From assembly GCA_025363635.1 (NCBI GenBank), contig JANYDL010000019.1:1-64000 (forward strand): a stretch of 64,000 nt of DNA. The letters run 5' to 3'. Positions within the stretch are counted from its first letter, which is position 1, and the number at the start of each line of letters is the position of its first letter. The translations under genes were made by a program, and so were the position numbers. This document shows, piece by piece, positions 55,441 through 64,000 of this stretch. The notes below the pieces were generated by a model. The model was not told the origin of the DNA, ran no database searches, and saw only the letters and a list, made by a program, of their open reading frames with translations. The DNA comes from Actinomycetes bacterium. GTDB taxonomy: Bacteria > Actinomycetota > Actinomycetes > Nanopelagicales > Nanopelagicaceae.

Positions 55441-56232
55441 TCAGTTGGTTGGTGCGCCTATCGGCCAAGGTATTGGGTGGGCGTATTTTGCTGATCGCCC
55501 ATCTCCTGATGATTTTCCGAGCACTCGACGGAAAATCCACGGAAGGAAAAAAGTACTAAACCAGACTACATATTCGTAACTTTGCACGAACCACGATGAC
55601 TTCGGCGCTGGGGGCAAAGGTTCACGCCATGAGGAGGAAAACGGGAGACCAATTTTCTCAAGGACCCCTTGAGCAACTCTGTCGTGGCCAATCGCATTGA
55701 GATGTAAACGATCTTTGGCGAGGAAGCGTCGATCGCTAAGGAATCCATCTTCATTCGCATCGGCGACCATTGCTCCAACTTCTTGTGCAATAGACCGAAC
55801 ATTCTCATTGAACTCTTCAAATCGTGTTGCCCAAATTTGACCGGCTTTGCCTTTATTTGCGGTCTTTTCAAGAACGGTAAAGAGAAGAACTGTTGCTCCA
55901 GAAGCGGCAACCTTCCTAACACCTTCAGAATAAGATGCAAGAACTTCGTGAGATTTGTATTTTGGACGCAAAACATCATTTGCACCGGCGTGAAATACAA
56001 AGAGCGTGTCGGCTCCCGTTACAAATGGCAGGGCTTGAAGCAACTGCTCCTCTACAACTTGGTGAACTAGTTTTCCGCGAATTGCAAAATTAGCGTACGT
56101 AAAATTTGGCACTTCTCGCGCCATCACATCAGCCACTCGATCGGCCCACCCACGATAATTACCGTTGACCATTTCATCGGTCATGCCTTCGGTGAAAGAA
56201 TCTCCACAGGTAATGAGGCGAGTGAATTCCAT
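55441..56232 (-). CDS. SGNH/GDSL hydrolase
   Basis: 263 residues. Block I 'LITCGDSFTEGM' holds the catalytic Ser; block III 'FHAGANDVLRP' (GxND); and block V 'KDRLHLNAIGHDRVA' (DxxH). No signal peptide; the C-terminal stretch near 'YEVVWFSTFFLPWIF' is somewhat hydrophobic. It hydrolyses an ester; substrate unknown. Its start codon sits one base into the end of the RlmB gene. Confidence 0.9.
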   Translation of the reverse strand: MEFTRLITCGDSFTEGMTDEMVNGNYRGWADRVADVMAREVPNFTYANFAIRGKLVHQVVEEQLLQALPFVTGADTLFVFHAGANDVLRPKYKSHEVLASYSEGVRKVAASGATVLLFTVLEKTANKGKAGQIWATRFEEFNENVRSIAQEVGAMVADANEDGFLSDRRFLAKDRLHLNAIGHDRVAQGVLEKIGLPFSSSWREPLPPAPKSSWFVQSYEYVVWFSTFFLPWIFRRVLGKSSGDGRSAKYAHPIPWPIGAPTN

Positions 56233-57173
56233 TACTTACGGCGTTGCTCGTCAACCCAGAAGAGCGCGATAGAAGTAGCAACACTTGCATTGAGGGATTC
56301 CGTCGCCGCTCTCATGGGAATAGAGACAACAAGATCACATTTCTCTTTGACTAGTCGCGATAGCCCTTTGCCTTCGCTACCTACAACGATCATTAGCGGC
56401 TCATTCGCAAGTTTCATTTCGCTCAACCCTTGATCAGACTCGCCATCTAGACCGACAACGAAACATCCACTTTTCTTTGCCTCATCGATTGCACGTGCCA
56501 AATTACTCACCTGTGCGATCTGCATCCGCGATGCGGCACCAGCGGAACTCTTCCAAGCAGACGCAGTCATCGCAGCAGCGCGACGTTCTGTCATCACCAC
56601 ACCGTCCGCTCCAAAAGCAGCGGCACTCCTAACAACGGCGCCAAGGTTTCGAGGGTCAGTCACTCCATCAAGTGCGACGATGAGCGCGGGCTTTTTTGCA
56701 CGCAATACAATCTCTTCAAAACTGGAGTATTGATAAGGCTTTATAGCCAACAGAATTCCTTGACTGCTTCCAGACAGACCCTCCACTTCGGCTCGATGTG
56801 TCTCACGAATGGGAAGGTGTGCAGTAAGAGCCAATTGCAAAGACTCCGTAATGCGGTCGTCGACGTCAATACTTCTAGCTACGATCAATTCGGTGGCTGG
56901 TACTCCGGCACGCAGAGCTTCGACAACAGCATTTCGACCAGCCACGAGTTCGCCACCACCTTTGGGCCGCACGCTTTTCGCACGTGGAGCCTTCGTTGAA
57001 GTCGCTTTCGTCGAGGCGATCCTTCGCTTAGCGGCGGAATGATAAGGACGATCTTCAGCTTTGGGAGTAGGCCCTTTCCCCTCTAAGCGACCCTTGTTAT
57101 TCCCGCCGCTACCCGTGGTAGCGCCTTTCTTAGATCCTCGAATTGCTCCGCGACGCGTTGAATTACCAGCCAT
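56232..57173 (-). CDS. rlmB: 23S rRNA 2'-O-methyltransferase RlmB (TrmH/SpoU family)
   Basis: 313 residues. A basic, Gly/Ser/Lys-rich N-terminal extension (about 75 residues), then 'GGGELVAGRNAVVEAL' substrate-binding domain, and the SPOUT domain with 'LDGVTDPRNLGAVVRSAAAF', 'IVVGSEGKGLSRLVKEKCD' and 'SLNASVATSIALF'. It methylates G2251-type sites in 23S rRNA. The gene is five bases after cysS, a normal actinobacterial order. Confidence 0.93.
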   Translation of the reverse strand: MAGNSTRRGAIRGSKKGATTGSGGNNKGRLEGKGPTPKAEDRPYHSAAKRRIASTKATSTKAPRAKSVRPKGGGELVAGRNAVVEALRAGVPATELIVARSIDVDDRITESLQLALTAHLPIRETHRAEVEGLSGSSQGILLAIKPYQYSSFEEIVLRAKKPALIVALDGVTDPRNLGAVVRSAAAFGADGVVMTERRAAAMTASAWKSSAGAASRMQIAQVSNLARAIDEAKKSGCFVVGLDGESDQGLSEMKLANEPLMIVVGSEGKGLSRLVKEKCDLVVSIPMRAATESLNASVATSIALFWVDEQRRK

Positions 57174-57177
57174 CTGA

Positions 57178-58584
57178 CTACCGCTTTTCCTTAGGTGTTA
57201 CCGACCAACGTGGTCCATGGGGCGTATCTTCAATTGAAACTCCAAGGCCTGCCAGACCATCTCGAATCACATCTGAGGCAGCAAAATCTTTTCTTTCACG
57301 AGCTGCGGCGCGCTGAGCAAGAGCGAGCGCAATAACACCATCGAGTGTGGGTGAGAAATTTTCACCGGTCGAGAGAAAGGCAGAATCAAATGGATCACAC
57401 CCAAGTACTTCCAATGCACCACGAATGTGGTTGGCACTTTTAGATATTGCAGCGGTGTCTTTGGCTGTGATGGCAGTATTGCCCAGCCGCAAATGCTCTG
57501 CAATTTGAGCCAAGACCAGCGGAACCGCTAGGTCATCATTCATGGCGTCAGTGAATTGGTTCGATATGACAGGCGTCGGGATAGTTCCAACAATTTCAAC
57601 CGAGCGATGCAAAAAACTTTCAATTCTTCGAAAAGCGACTGCGGAATCTTGCAGCGCCTCTTCTGAAAACTCCATCATCGACCGATAATGAGCACTGCCC
57701 AAATACCACCGTAACTCAATTCCGCGAACTTTTTCCAAAAGATTTGTAACCAGCAACGAATTGCCGAGGGATTTGCTCATCTTTTCGCCAGAGGCAGTGA
57801 CCCAGGCGTTATGCATCCAAATGTTGGCAAAAGACCAACCTGCACCGTGAGATTGTGCAATCTCGTTCTCGTGGTGTGGAAATATTAGGTCCAGTCCACC
57901 CCCATGGATATCAAAAGATTCACCTAGGTAAGCGTGAATCATCGCAGAGCATTCCAAGTGCCATCCTGGCCTCCCTGCTCCCCAAGGAGTCGGCCATGAG
58001 GGCTCTCCCGGTTTAGCCGATTTCCAGAGCGCGAAATCTTCTGGTTTTCGTTTGAAAATTTCATTTCTTTCGTCCTCGGTAGTGGATTGCAAATCCTCAA
58101 CTTTTTGATGAGAGAGAGCCAAATAAGTATCCAACTTCGATACTTCGAAATAAACATCTCCATTACCAGGTGCGTAGGCGAAATCTTTTTCTATCAATCG
58201 CTCCATCAATTCAATCATCTGCGTGATATGCCCGGTCGCTCGGGGTTCGTATGTAGGTGGCAGAACATTCACCGCCGAATAAGCAGCAGAAAACTCTCTC
58301 TCATATTTTCCGGCTAGGGCCCACCAGGGCATCCCTTCTGCCGCGGCCTTGTGCAGAATTTTGTCATCGATATCAGTTACATTTCTAATGAAGGTAACCT
58401 TGTAGCCACTCTTGGTGAGCCACCGGCGCAAAATATCGAAATTCAATCCACTCCGTATGTGACCGATATGGGGAGAACTCTGCACGGTAGCGCCGCATAA
58501 ATAAATGGAAACCTCGCCCGCCTTGATCGGTGTAAAAGGAGCGCTCTCGCGGCTCATAGTGTTGTACAGCGAGAGAGAACTCAT
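57178..58584 (-). CDS. cysS: Cysteinyl-tRNA synthetase
   Basis: 468 residues. Class I signatures 'GATVQSSPHIGHIRSGL' (HIGH) and 'GEKMSKSLGNSLL' (KMSKS), with zinc-binding region 'GWHLECSAMIHAYLG'. It charges tRNA-Cys. Part of the same minus-strand run as ispF, cysS, rlmB. Slightly short in the C-terminal anticodon domain but complete. Confidence 0.96.
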   Translation of the reverse strand: MSSLSLYNTMSRESAPFTPIKAGEVSIYLCGATVQSSPHIGHIRSGLNFDILRRWLTKSGYKVTFIRNVTDIDDKILHKAAAEGMPWWALAGKYEREFSAAYSAVNVLPPTYEPRATGHITQMIELMERLIEKDFAYAPGNGDVYFEVSKLDTYLALSHQKVEDLQSTTEDERNEIFKRKPEDFALWKSAKPGEPSWPTPWGAGRPGWHLECSAMIHAYLGESFDIHGGGLDLIFPHHENEIAQSHGAGWSFANIWMHNAWVTASGEKMSKSLGNSLLVTNLLEKVRGIELRWYLGSAHYRSMMEFSEEALQDSAVAFRRIESFLHRSVEIVGTIPTPVISNQFTDAMNDDLAVPLVLAQIAEHLRLGNTAITAKDTAAISKSANHIRGALEVLGCDPFDSAFLSTGENFSPTLDGVIALALAQRAAARERKDFAASDVIRDGLAGLGVSIEDTPHGPRWSVTPKEKR

Positions 58585-58615
58585 TGGAGGAGTCTACTCT
58601 GCGACCACTTTGAGC

Positions 58616-59107
58616 CTAGAAATGCGTAAAAATAAGGGCCGAGGCAATGGCTGCGATTCCTTGACCTTCGCCCGTGAAACCTAATCCATCGGTGGTCGTT
58701 GCGGTCAGCGAAACATCTGCTCCCCCAAGCGCTTGCGATAAAACTGCTATCGCTTCACCGCGCCGAGCGCCTAACTTTGGGCGATTACCAATCACCTGCA
58801 CAGCCACATTGGAGATATCGAATCCGGCGTTATGAACCAGCGTTAAAGTTTCTTGAAGAAGTTTTGCTCCAGATGCTCGGGCATACTCTGGTCGATCAAC
58901 GCCAAAATTGGTTCCGAGATCTCCTAAGCCAGCGGCGGAAAAGAGCGCATCACAGATCGCATGAGCAACAACATCTCCATCAGAGTGCGCCTCTACCCCG
59001 ATCTCACCTGGCCAAAGCAGGCCAGCAAGCCACATTTCACTGTCTCGACTGATTGCGTAGGCATGGGCATCAACACCTATACCTGTTCGAAAATGTGGGA
59101 GATCCAT
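58616..59107 (-). CDS. ispF: 2-C-methyl-D-erythritol 2,4-cyclodiphosphate synthase
   Basis: 163 residues. Zinc ligands in 'GIGVDAHAY' (Asp/His) and the signature '[26 protein letters not shown]' (read as AHSDGDV then [16 protein letters not shown]). It makes MEcPP in the MEP isoprenoid pathway. In many actinobacteria ispD lies between carD and ispF; here only 29 bases separate CarD's end from ispF, and ispD is not in the window. Confidence 0.96.
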   Translation of the reverse strand: MDLPHFRTGIGVDAHAYAISRDSEMWLAGLLWPGEIGVEAHSDGDVVAHAICDALFSAAGLGDLGTNFGVDRPEYARASGAKLLQETLTLVHNAGFDISNVAVQVIGNRPKLGARRGEAIAVLSQALGGADVSLTATTTDGLGFTGEGQGIAAIASALIFTHF

Positions 59108-59136
59108 AAATGCCAGCCTTTCAGTACTGCAGCTGG

Positions 59137-59619
59137 CTAGGAAGCAAGAACCTCGTCAAGAATGACAGCGGCTTTTTCTTCATCCGTGCGTTCAGCCAAA
59201 GCGAGTTCGGAGATCAGGATTTGCTTAGCTTTTGCCAGCATCCGCTTTTCGCCAGCTGATAGGCCACGATCGAGATCACGACGATAAAGATCACGTACAA
59301 CTTCTGCCACTTTTATAACATCTCCGGAAGCTAATTTTTCCAGGTTTGCCTTATAGCGACGCGACCAGTTTGTTGGTTCTTCCGTGTATGGCTGACGCAA
59401 AACGCCAAATACTCGATCTAGTCCCGCGCTATCCACAACGTCACGTACGCCGACCAAATCAATGTTTTCAGATGGGACGCGAACGGTTAAGTCACCTTGG
59501 GCAACCTTCAAAACTAGATAAGTTTTCTCTTCACCTTTGATGACTCGGGTTTCAATAGCCTCGATAAGTGCTGCCCCATGATGCGGATATACAACGGTTT
59601 CGCCTACTTGAAATGACAT
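59137..59619 (-). CDS. carD: CarD-family RNA polymerase-binding regulator
   Basis: 160 residues. The N-terminal Tudor-like domain '[20 protein letters not shown]' contacts RNA polymerase beta; the C-terminal helical domain has the DNA-wedging Trp of '[19 protein letters not shown]'. It stabilises open promoter complexes, mainly at rRNA promoters. It starts 236 bases from the divergent lipoprotein gene and heads the carD-ispF-cysS-rlmB run. Confidence 0.95.
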   Translation of the reverse strand: MSFQVGETVVYPHHGAALIEAIETRVIKGEEKTYLVLKVAQGDLTVRVPSENIDLVGVRDVVDSAGLDRVFGVLRQPYTEEPTNWSRRYKANLEKLASGDVIKVAEVVRDLYRRDLDRGLSAGEKRMLAKAKQILISELALAERTDEEKAAVILDEVLAS

Positions 59620-59855
59620 GTAAAGCCCTTCGTTAGAGGCTAAGAATACCAGCGATTGGTGACACCAGTCACCCCCATCAAAACGGCCAAAAAATCAATG
59701 AAATGCGCTAAAAATCGCTTACGCCACCTATTTATCCTGATCCCTTCGGTGCTTTGTGCAAACTCACGGCGTGAGAGAATGACGCCACTTAAGGCGTCCC
59801 ACGTGAGAGCCCATCGCTCAACCTGTTAAGCATGTATCGATATGAGGAGAGAATG

Positions 59856-60350
59856 ATGAACTTGTCAAAGATTCGCAATGTCGCAATAGGAATCCTCTGC
59901 GTTGGGCTCACCCTTTCTTTGAGTGCTTGCGGATCTGGCAATCAAGCAGCAACCAGAATGGTTAACCAAGTTACCGATGGGGTTGACGGGACGATTACAG
60001 CGATGGGCAATCAGATCAAAGTTCGCAGCTTTCTTATTGTTGCTCAACCCGATGGTTCTGGCGTCGTAGTTGGAACCATTGCTAATGAGGGGGCTAAAGA
60101 AGATGCGTTATTGGCCTTAGCTGCTAACAATGCGGTCGCGACTCTATCGTCGAAGAGCCTCCCCGTTTCCCAAGGGCATCCCATAATTTTTGAAGGAGCG
60201 ACCTCAAACGCTCGAGCAGTAATTCCCATTCTTAATGCAATCCCGGGAACACGAGTCAAATTGCAAATGTTTTTTGCAAATGCTGGCAATCTCACACTGG
60301 ATGCGATTGTCCGCGAGCGCAGTGGCATTTACGCCAACGTCGGAGCCTAG
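59856..60350 (+). CDS. Lipoprotein of unknown function (CopC/PCuAC-like beta fold possible)
   Basis: 164 residues. Lipobox 'SLSAC' with lipidated C25 after a hydrophobic helix, so it is a membrane-anchored exported protein. The mature part alternates beta-rich patches ('IKVRSFLIVAQPDGSGVVVGTIANEG', 'VIPILNAIPGTRVKLQMFFANAGNLTLDAIV', in pieces) much like the family often found near senX3-regX3. No His or Met metal motif. GAGGAG fits ATG 59856 better than 59853. It shares a CTAG stop overlap with the convergent regX3. Confidence 0.75.
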   Translation: MNLSKIRNVAIGILCVGLTLSLSACGSGNQAATRMVNQVTDGVDGTITAMGNQIKVRSFLIVAQPDGSGVVVGTIANEGAKEDALLALAANNAVATLSSKSLPVSQGHPIIFEGATSNARAVIPILNAIPGTRVKLQMFFANAGNLTLDAIVRERSGIYANVGA

Positions 60351-61033
60351 GCTTCCATCTTATAGCCAAGTCCTCGCACCGTCTGAATTAAAACTGGAAC
60401 AGCGGAATCCTTTTCAATCTTGGCGCGTAAACGTTTTATGTGAACATCCAGAGTTTTGGTATCTCCAACATAATCGCTTCCCCACACTCGATCAATGAGC
60501 TGCATGCGTGTTAAAACGCGACCGGAATTGCGCATCAAGAATTCCAGCAATTCAAATTCCTTAAGTGGAAAATTTACTGTCTCATTATTTACGCTCACCA
60601 AATGTCGTTCTGTGTCCATCCGAACTGGCCCCGCTGAAAGAACGTGTCCGTCTTCTCCCGAGTAAGAACCTTCGTTATTGCGTCGCAAAACAGCGTGTAT
60701 CCGAGCTACAAGTTCACGAGAAGAATAAGGCTTTGTCACATAATCATCGGCGCCCAACTCCAGACCAACGACTTTATCTACCTCAGAATCTTTTGCCGTG
60801 AGCATAATAATTGGCACGCTAGAACGTGATCTCAATTGCCTACATACTTCGGTACCAGAAAGTCCGGGAAGCATTAGATCGAGCAAGACTAGATCGGCAC
60901 CGTTTCGATCAAATTCTTCAACTGCCTTTGTCCCAGTATCTGCAAGCCCCACTTCGAAGCCCTCACGACCGAGCAAATAAGAAAGGGCATCAGAAAAAGA
61001 TGCTTCATCTTCTACGACCAATATTCGTGTCAT
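60347..61033 (-). CDS. regX3: Response regulator RegX3 (OmpR/PhoB family)
   Basis: 228 residues. Receiver domain with phospho-acceptor D52 ('LVLLDLMLPGLSG') and K in 'MLTAKDSEVDK'; then a winged-helix domain ('LKEFELLEFLMRNSGRVLTR', 'VDVHIKRLRAKIE'-like, '...VWGSDYVGDTKTLDVHI'). It controls phosphate-limitation genes. Its ATG overlaps the senX3 stop (TGATG), so the two are co-translated. Confidence 0.95.
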   Translation of the reverse strand: MTRILVVEDEASFSDALSYLLGREGFEVGLADTGTKAVEEFDRNGADLVLLDLMLPGLSGTEVCRQLRSRSSVPIIMLTAKDSEVDKVVGLELGADDYVTKPYSSRELVARIHAVLRRNNEGSYSGEDGHVLSAGPVRMDTERHLVSVNNETVNFPLKEFELLEFLMRNSGRVLTRMQLIDRVWGSDYVGDTKTLDVHIKRLRAKIEKDSAVPVLIQTVRGLGYKMEA

Positions 61034-62160
61034 CAATCCTCCGTGGATACATTATCTAGTTGGGAAAAATATAAAGGGAGTCGAATGGTGAAAGTGCTAC
61101 CGGCACCTTCCACGCTCCACACTGAAACGTCCCCTCCGTGGTTAATTACGACGTGCTTAACTATCGAGAGTCCAAGTCCAGTTCCTCCTGTCGCACGGGA
61201 GCGTGCAGGATCAACACGGTAGAAACGTTCAAAAATACGTTCGATATCTTTTTCAGGTATACCGATTCCTTGATCAGAAACGATGATCTCCGCCAAACCA
61301 TCAACCTCTTGTCCTGAAACCGCAATCCGAGTCCCATCTGGGCTGTAATGAATCGCGTTTTCAATAAGATTTCGAATGGCCATTTCAATTTGACGTCGGT
61401 CTCCAAGAATTTCAAGATCTCTATATTCTGATGTGACTATTGAAATCCCACGAGATTCTGCCTCAATTCGAGAGCCTTCTACGACCTCTTCGATAAGTGG
61501 CCAGATCTTAATTATCTTCGCACGCTTTAAGGGGTCATCGTCTTGCAAACGTGAAAGGTCGATTATTTCTTGGACTAGATCAGAGAGTCGAGTGGCTTCT
61601 GTCTGCATCCGAGTGGCGAAACGAACAATTGAATCTGGGTCATCTTTAGCGCCTAGAACCGCTTCGCTCAATATAGAGAGAGCTCCAATCGGCGTCTTTA
61701 GTTCATGAGAAATGTTGGCAATGAAATCTCTTCGAATTGCATCTAGCCTGCGAAATTCGCTGTCGTCAAAAATCAGAACAACCACAAGCCCTTTGCTTTG
61801 AATCGGCGCCACTCGCACGAGCAAGTCATGAGCACCTTGACCAATAGGACCGCGTGGGAGAGATACCGTCGCTTCTTGATAGTCACCTGACCGACGAGTT
61901 GCTCTGACCAAATGAAGTAATGGATCAGAAACTAAGCGCCCCTCTCGAACTAAACTCATGGCCTCAGTTCGTTCCGACGATTCAACGACAATTTCTCCGG
62001 GGGCGAGCACCAAAAACTCAGCGTCAATTACTTTGAGAAGTTCAAGAATTCCAGAAGGAACCTGTCTGGACAATTCGGAGTTAACCACGGTCCGGCGATT
62101 TCGTAACACCCTCACATCGTAGAGAACTAATCCCCCTCTTCCCTCATCGGTGGCGCGCAA
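61033..62160 (-). CDS. senX3: Histidine kinase SenX3, without transmembrane segment
   Basis: Up to 375 residues. PAS-like N-terminal part, then HisKA 'RDFIANISHELKTPIGALSIL' (His in SHELKTP) and HATPase 'NLIENAIHYSPDG', 'DQGIGIPEKD', 'GTGLGLSIVKH'. Known SenX3/PhoR begin with one or two membrane helices. Here no hydrophobic stretch exists anywhere before the PAS part, and the frame is closed by a stop nine bases upstream of the TTG at 62160. GTG 62115 or 62109 are alternative starts. It pairs with RegX3 and faces phoU across a short intergenic region. Confidence 0.9.
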   Translation of the reverse strand: MRATDEGRGGLVLYDVRVLRNRRTVVNSELSRQVPSGILELLKVIDAEFLVLAPGEIVVESSERTEAMSLVREGRLVSDPLLHLVRATRRSGDYQEATVSLPRGPIGQGAHDLLVRVAPIQSKGLVVVLIFDDSEFRRLDAIRRDFIANISHELKTPIGALSILSEAVLGAKDDPDSIVRFATRMQTEATRLSDLVQEIIDLSRLQDDDPLKRAKIIKIWPLIEEVVEGSRIEAESRGISIVTSEYRDLEILGDRRQIEMAIRNLIENAIHYSPDGTRIAVSGQEVDGLAEIIVSDQGIGIPEKDIERIFERFYRVDPARSRATGGTGLGLSIVKHVVINHGGDVSVWSVEGAGSTFTIRLPLYFSQLDNVSTED

Positions 62161-62179
62161 AAGTACGCATTACACCAAA

Positions 62180-62212
62180 TCTTTACGCCGTATTCAGTCG
62201 CTATTCACCTTC
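62180..62212 (+). promoter_or_regulatory. PHO-box-like 11-bp direct repeats
   Basis: TATTCAGTCGC (62191-62201) is followed at once by TATTCACCTTC (62202-62212); a third, weaker unit TCTTTACGCCG (62180-62190) precedes them. Actinobacterial PhoP/RegX3-type PHO boxes are built of 11-nt direct repeats with a TTCA core. The array ends about 28 bases before the phoU -10 box, a suitable place for activation, and lies upstream of senX3 too. Confidence 0.55.
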
Positions 62213-62239
62213 AACCCCCGCAAAAGGGTTACTTGCAGA

Positions 62240-62245
62240 TATTCT
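62240..62245 (+). promoter_or_regulatory. -10 box for a leaderless phoU transcript
   Basis: TATTCT ends six bases before ATG 62252, so transcription would start at the A of the start codon. No ribosome-binding sequence lies upstream. Same spacing as at the DUF2530 gene. Confidence 0.5.
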
Positions 62246-62251
62246 TTAGCA

Positions 62252-62905
62252 ATGCGCGACGCCTTTCATGACGATTTAGATTCCATCCGCCTTATGCTCG
62301 TTGAGATGGGCCTAATGGTCGGCAGATCAATGGCGCTTGCGACCAAGGCCCTGCTCGAGGCAGACCTACCACTGGCGGAACAAGTTATATCTGAAGATGC
62401 ACACATCGACAATGTTCAGCATGAATTGGATGCAAAGACTTTAACTTTACTCGCCCGTCAACAGCCCGTTGCTGGAGATTTACGATCACTTGTTACTTCG
62501 CTTCGCATGAGCGCTGATCTCGAGCGAATGGGTGACCTCATTAATCACATAGCAAAAGTGGCCAGGATGAGATATCCGGCTAAAGCTGTCCCAATCGAGT
62601 TAATAGAGACTGTTCGTGAAATGGGAAAAGTTGCGGAACAAATTATTGCTAAGGCAACTTCTGTTATCGAGTCACATAATCTTGAAGAAGCGATGCAATT
62701 AGAAAAAGATGACGATGAAATGGATAAACTTCATCGTAAATTATTTCTTACCCTACTGGATGACTCGTGGTCTCATGGAATCGAAGTTGCTATAGACATG
62801 ACTCTTCTCGGAAGATATTACGAAAGATGTGCCGATCATGCAGTTTCCGTCGCAAGGCGAGTTTACTTTCTTGTTACTGGAGAATACGCCTCCGAGTTAA
62901 GTTAG
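62252..62905 (+). CDS. phoU: PhoU phosphate-signalling protein
   Basis: 217 residues from ATG 62252: the family start is '[20 protein letters not shown]'. Two PhoU three-helix repeats, each with the metal-cluster motif: '[22 protein letters not shown]' (first) and '[21 protein letters not shown]' (second). It links the Pst transporter to the SenX3-type kinase and restrains phosphate uptake. It is divergent from senX3-regX3, as in streptomycetes. It ends in a TTAG overlap with gpmA. Confidence 0.95.
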   Translation: MRDAFHDDLDSIRLMLVEMGLMVGRSMALATKALLEADLPLAEQVISEDAHIDNVQHELDAKTLTLLARQQPVAGDLRSLVTSLRMSADLERMGDLINHIAKVARMRYPAKAVPIELIETVREMGKVAEQIIAKATSVIESHNLEEAMQLEKDDDEMDKLHRKLFLTLLDDSWSHGIEVAIDMTLLGRYYERCADHAVSVARRVYFLVTGEYASELS

Positions 62906-63648
62906 CCTTTGCCTTGATTAGCAACCGCGTCGATAGCAGCGGATGCTGCGGCCGGATCTAAATACTCGCCACCGATTTTTGTGGGAAGCATGTGCTCATT
63001 CAATTTATAGAGTAAGGGAATTCCCGTTGGAATATTAAATTCTGCAATGTCTCCATCCGAAATACCATCTAAATGCTTAACGAGTGCACGGAGAGAATTT
63101 CCATGGGCGGTCACTAAAACGGTCTTACCTCGACGCAAATCAGGGACGATTGACTCCGTCCAATATGGAAGCATTCTTGCTACGACATCCTTGAGGCATT
63201 CAGTTTTGGGGAGTTCGACACCAAGACCGACATATCGAACGTCATCGTATTGTGAAAATGGATCATCTCTGTCGATCGGTGGAGGCGGAACCTCGTAAGA
63301 ACGACGCCAAAGTTTAAATTGCTCTTCGCCGTACATCTCTAGCGTTGCCCTCTTGTCCTTGCCTTGCAGGGCTCCGTAATGTCTCTCATTCAAGCGCCAT
63401 GATCGAGCCACGGGAATCCAGTGACGTTCGCATTCATCTAGCGCCAGTTGCGCGGTGTGTATAGCTCGACGCAGCAGTGAAGTGTGAAGGGTGTCAGGCA
63501 AGAGCCTGTGCTCCTTAAGAAGTCGACCAGCTTGGGCAGCTTCACGTTCGCCCTTCTCGGAAAGTCGAACATCCACCCAACCCGTAAAGAGATTCTTTGC
63601 ATTCCATTCGCTTTCACCGTGGCGAAGGAGGATCAACGTGTGAGTCAT
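62902..63648 (-). CDS. gpmA: 2,3-bisphosphoglycerate-dependent phosphoglycerate mutase
   Basis: 248 residues. '[21 protein letters not shown]' holds the phospho-His, '[14 protein letters not shown]' and '[17 protein letters not shown]' the second His. Interconverts 3- and 2-phosphoglycerate in glycolysis. Lies between phoU and the YbjN gene, the classic actinobacterial order. Confidence 0.96.
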   Translation of the reverse strand: MTHTLILLRHGESEWNAKNLFTGWVDVRLSEKGEREAAQAGRLLKEHRLLPDTLHTSLLRRAIHTAQLALDECERHWIPVARSWRLNERHYGALQGKDKRATLEMYGEEQFKLWRRSYEVPPPPIDRDDPFSQYDDVRYVGLGVELPKTECLKDVVARMLPYWTESIVPDLRRGKTVLVTAHGNSLRALVKHLDGISDGDIAEFNIPTGIPLLYKLNEHMLPTKIGGEYLDPAAASAAIDAVANQGKG

Positions 63649-63674
63649 GGGTACATCTTGCCAAGCGGAGTTCT

Positions 63675-64000
63675 CTAGATCAAATGCTCAAATACCTGAA
63701 GATTGGCTAGCGATTCTCCTCTACTCACCCTCCAAGCCCACTCTCTTCGAATTGCTGAAGAGAAGCCTAGTTCAAGAAGCGGATTAAATGCAGAATCAGA
63801 ATATTGGAGCACCGCACCTAACAAACGATCAATCTCTCTTTCGGTCACCGCACCTAGTGGCAGACGTCCTACCAAATAAAGATCACCAAGTTCATTCATG
63901 GCAAAAGTAACTCCATACATTGCAGAATTCTTGCGAAGACACCAGTCGAATACTTCTAGAGAATTTTCATCAGGCTTACGTATTACGAAGGCAGTAATAC
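63675..64000 (-). CDS. YbjN-domain protein (N-terminus beyond the window)
   Basis: An open frame runs to the right edge without a stop. The visible part reads '...[34 protein letters not shown]', typical of the YbjN (type III chaperone-like) fold, and ends '...[12 protein letters not shown]'. About 108 codons are in view; the ATG at 63920 is internal to the protein. In mycobacteria a YbjN gene lies just before gpm1, near mshA. Function unclear. Confidence 0.85.
   Translation of the reverse strand, partial: ITAFVIRKPDENSLEVFDWCLRKNSAMYGVTFAMNELGDLYLVGRLPLGAVTEREIDRLLGAVLQYSDSAFNPLLELGFSSAIRREWAWRVSRGESLANLQVFEHLI

Overview
The window is a compact chromosomal segment of an actinobacterium (Actinomycetota). 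This rests on gene families and gene orders that are characteristic of the phylum: CarD next to IspF and CysS, SenX3-RegX3 with a divergent PhoU and GpmA/YbjN, MutT1-like Nudix next to Ppk, MurT-GatD, SerC/PdxH/citrate synthase 2, and the DUF2530/CspB-like/DUF3027 group, the GroEL2-type chaperonin and DUF3263. The base composition is clearly lower in GC than in most actinobacteria, and genes are packed tightly with many 4-base overlaps. Together with small secreted proteins carrying a Cys/Trp module this suggests a freshwater, streamlined lineage (for example Nanopelagicales, 'acI'). That lineage assignment is inference. No rRNA, CRISPR array or prophage is visible. No stretch above about 300 bases lacks a gene.

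Layout. Positions 1-141 hold the end of an insertion sequence (IS481-like) lying against the 3' end of a tRNA-Ala gene. 284-3272: a GlpR-like membrane protein, a RimJ-like acetyltransferase and a shortened MoeA/gephyrin-like protein (probably the division factor Glp), divergent from 5-formyl-THF cyclo-ligase. 3279-6812: CopC-like protein, CopD-CtaG fusion and acyl-CoA dehydrogenase in one operon. 6944-10185: FmdB zinc ribbon, TetR regulator and MMPL exporter. 10262-19256: secreted proteins, tRNA-Arg, GMC oxidoreductase, BadF-type sugar kinase, SDR, membrane diguanylate cyclase, photolyase and esterase. 19231-26738: a complete maltodextrin uptake and breakdown operon (binding protein, two permeases, secreted alpha-amylase, intracellular GH13) without its own ATPase.

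26935-40550: citrate synthase 2, PdxH, SerC, two MFS transporters, small conserved actinobacterial proteins, GroEL under a CIRCE operator, a PLP decarboxylase, UbiA-type prenyltransferase, an SDR-DUF2867 protein and an alpha/beta hydrolase. 40571-46284: two ECF sigma/anti-sigma cassettes flanking MurT-GatD and a carbonic anhydrase. 46289-52250: a 35-residue Lys-rich protein, TauE-type exporter, tRNA-Thr, Tat-exported deacetylase-like protein, and a polyphosphate group (Ppx, MutT1-like, Ppk). 52408-64000: LacZ, GDSL hydrolase, RlmB, CysS, IspF, CarD, a lipoprotein, RegX3-SenX3, PhoU, GpmA and the start-truncated YbjN.

Themes: carbohydrate use (maltodextrin, beta-galactosides), phosphate/polyphosphate control, and envelope stress. 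The points most worth a second look are: the Glp/GlpR division locus with a MoeA that has lost domain II; a SenX3 with no membrane anchor facing PHO-box-like repeats and a leaderless phoU; a CopC with no histidine at all; an ECF cassette with a His/Asp-rich secreted protein; and several small proteins.
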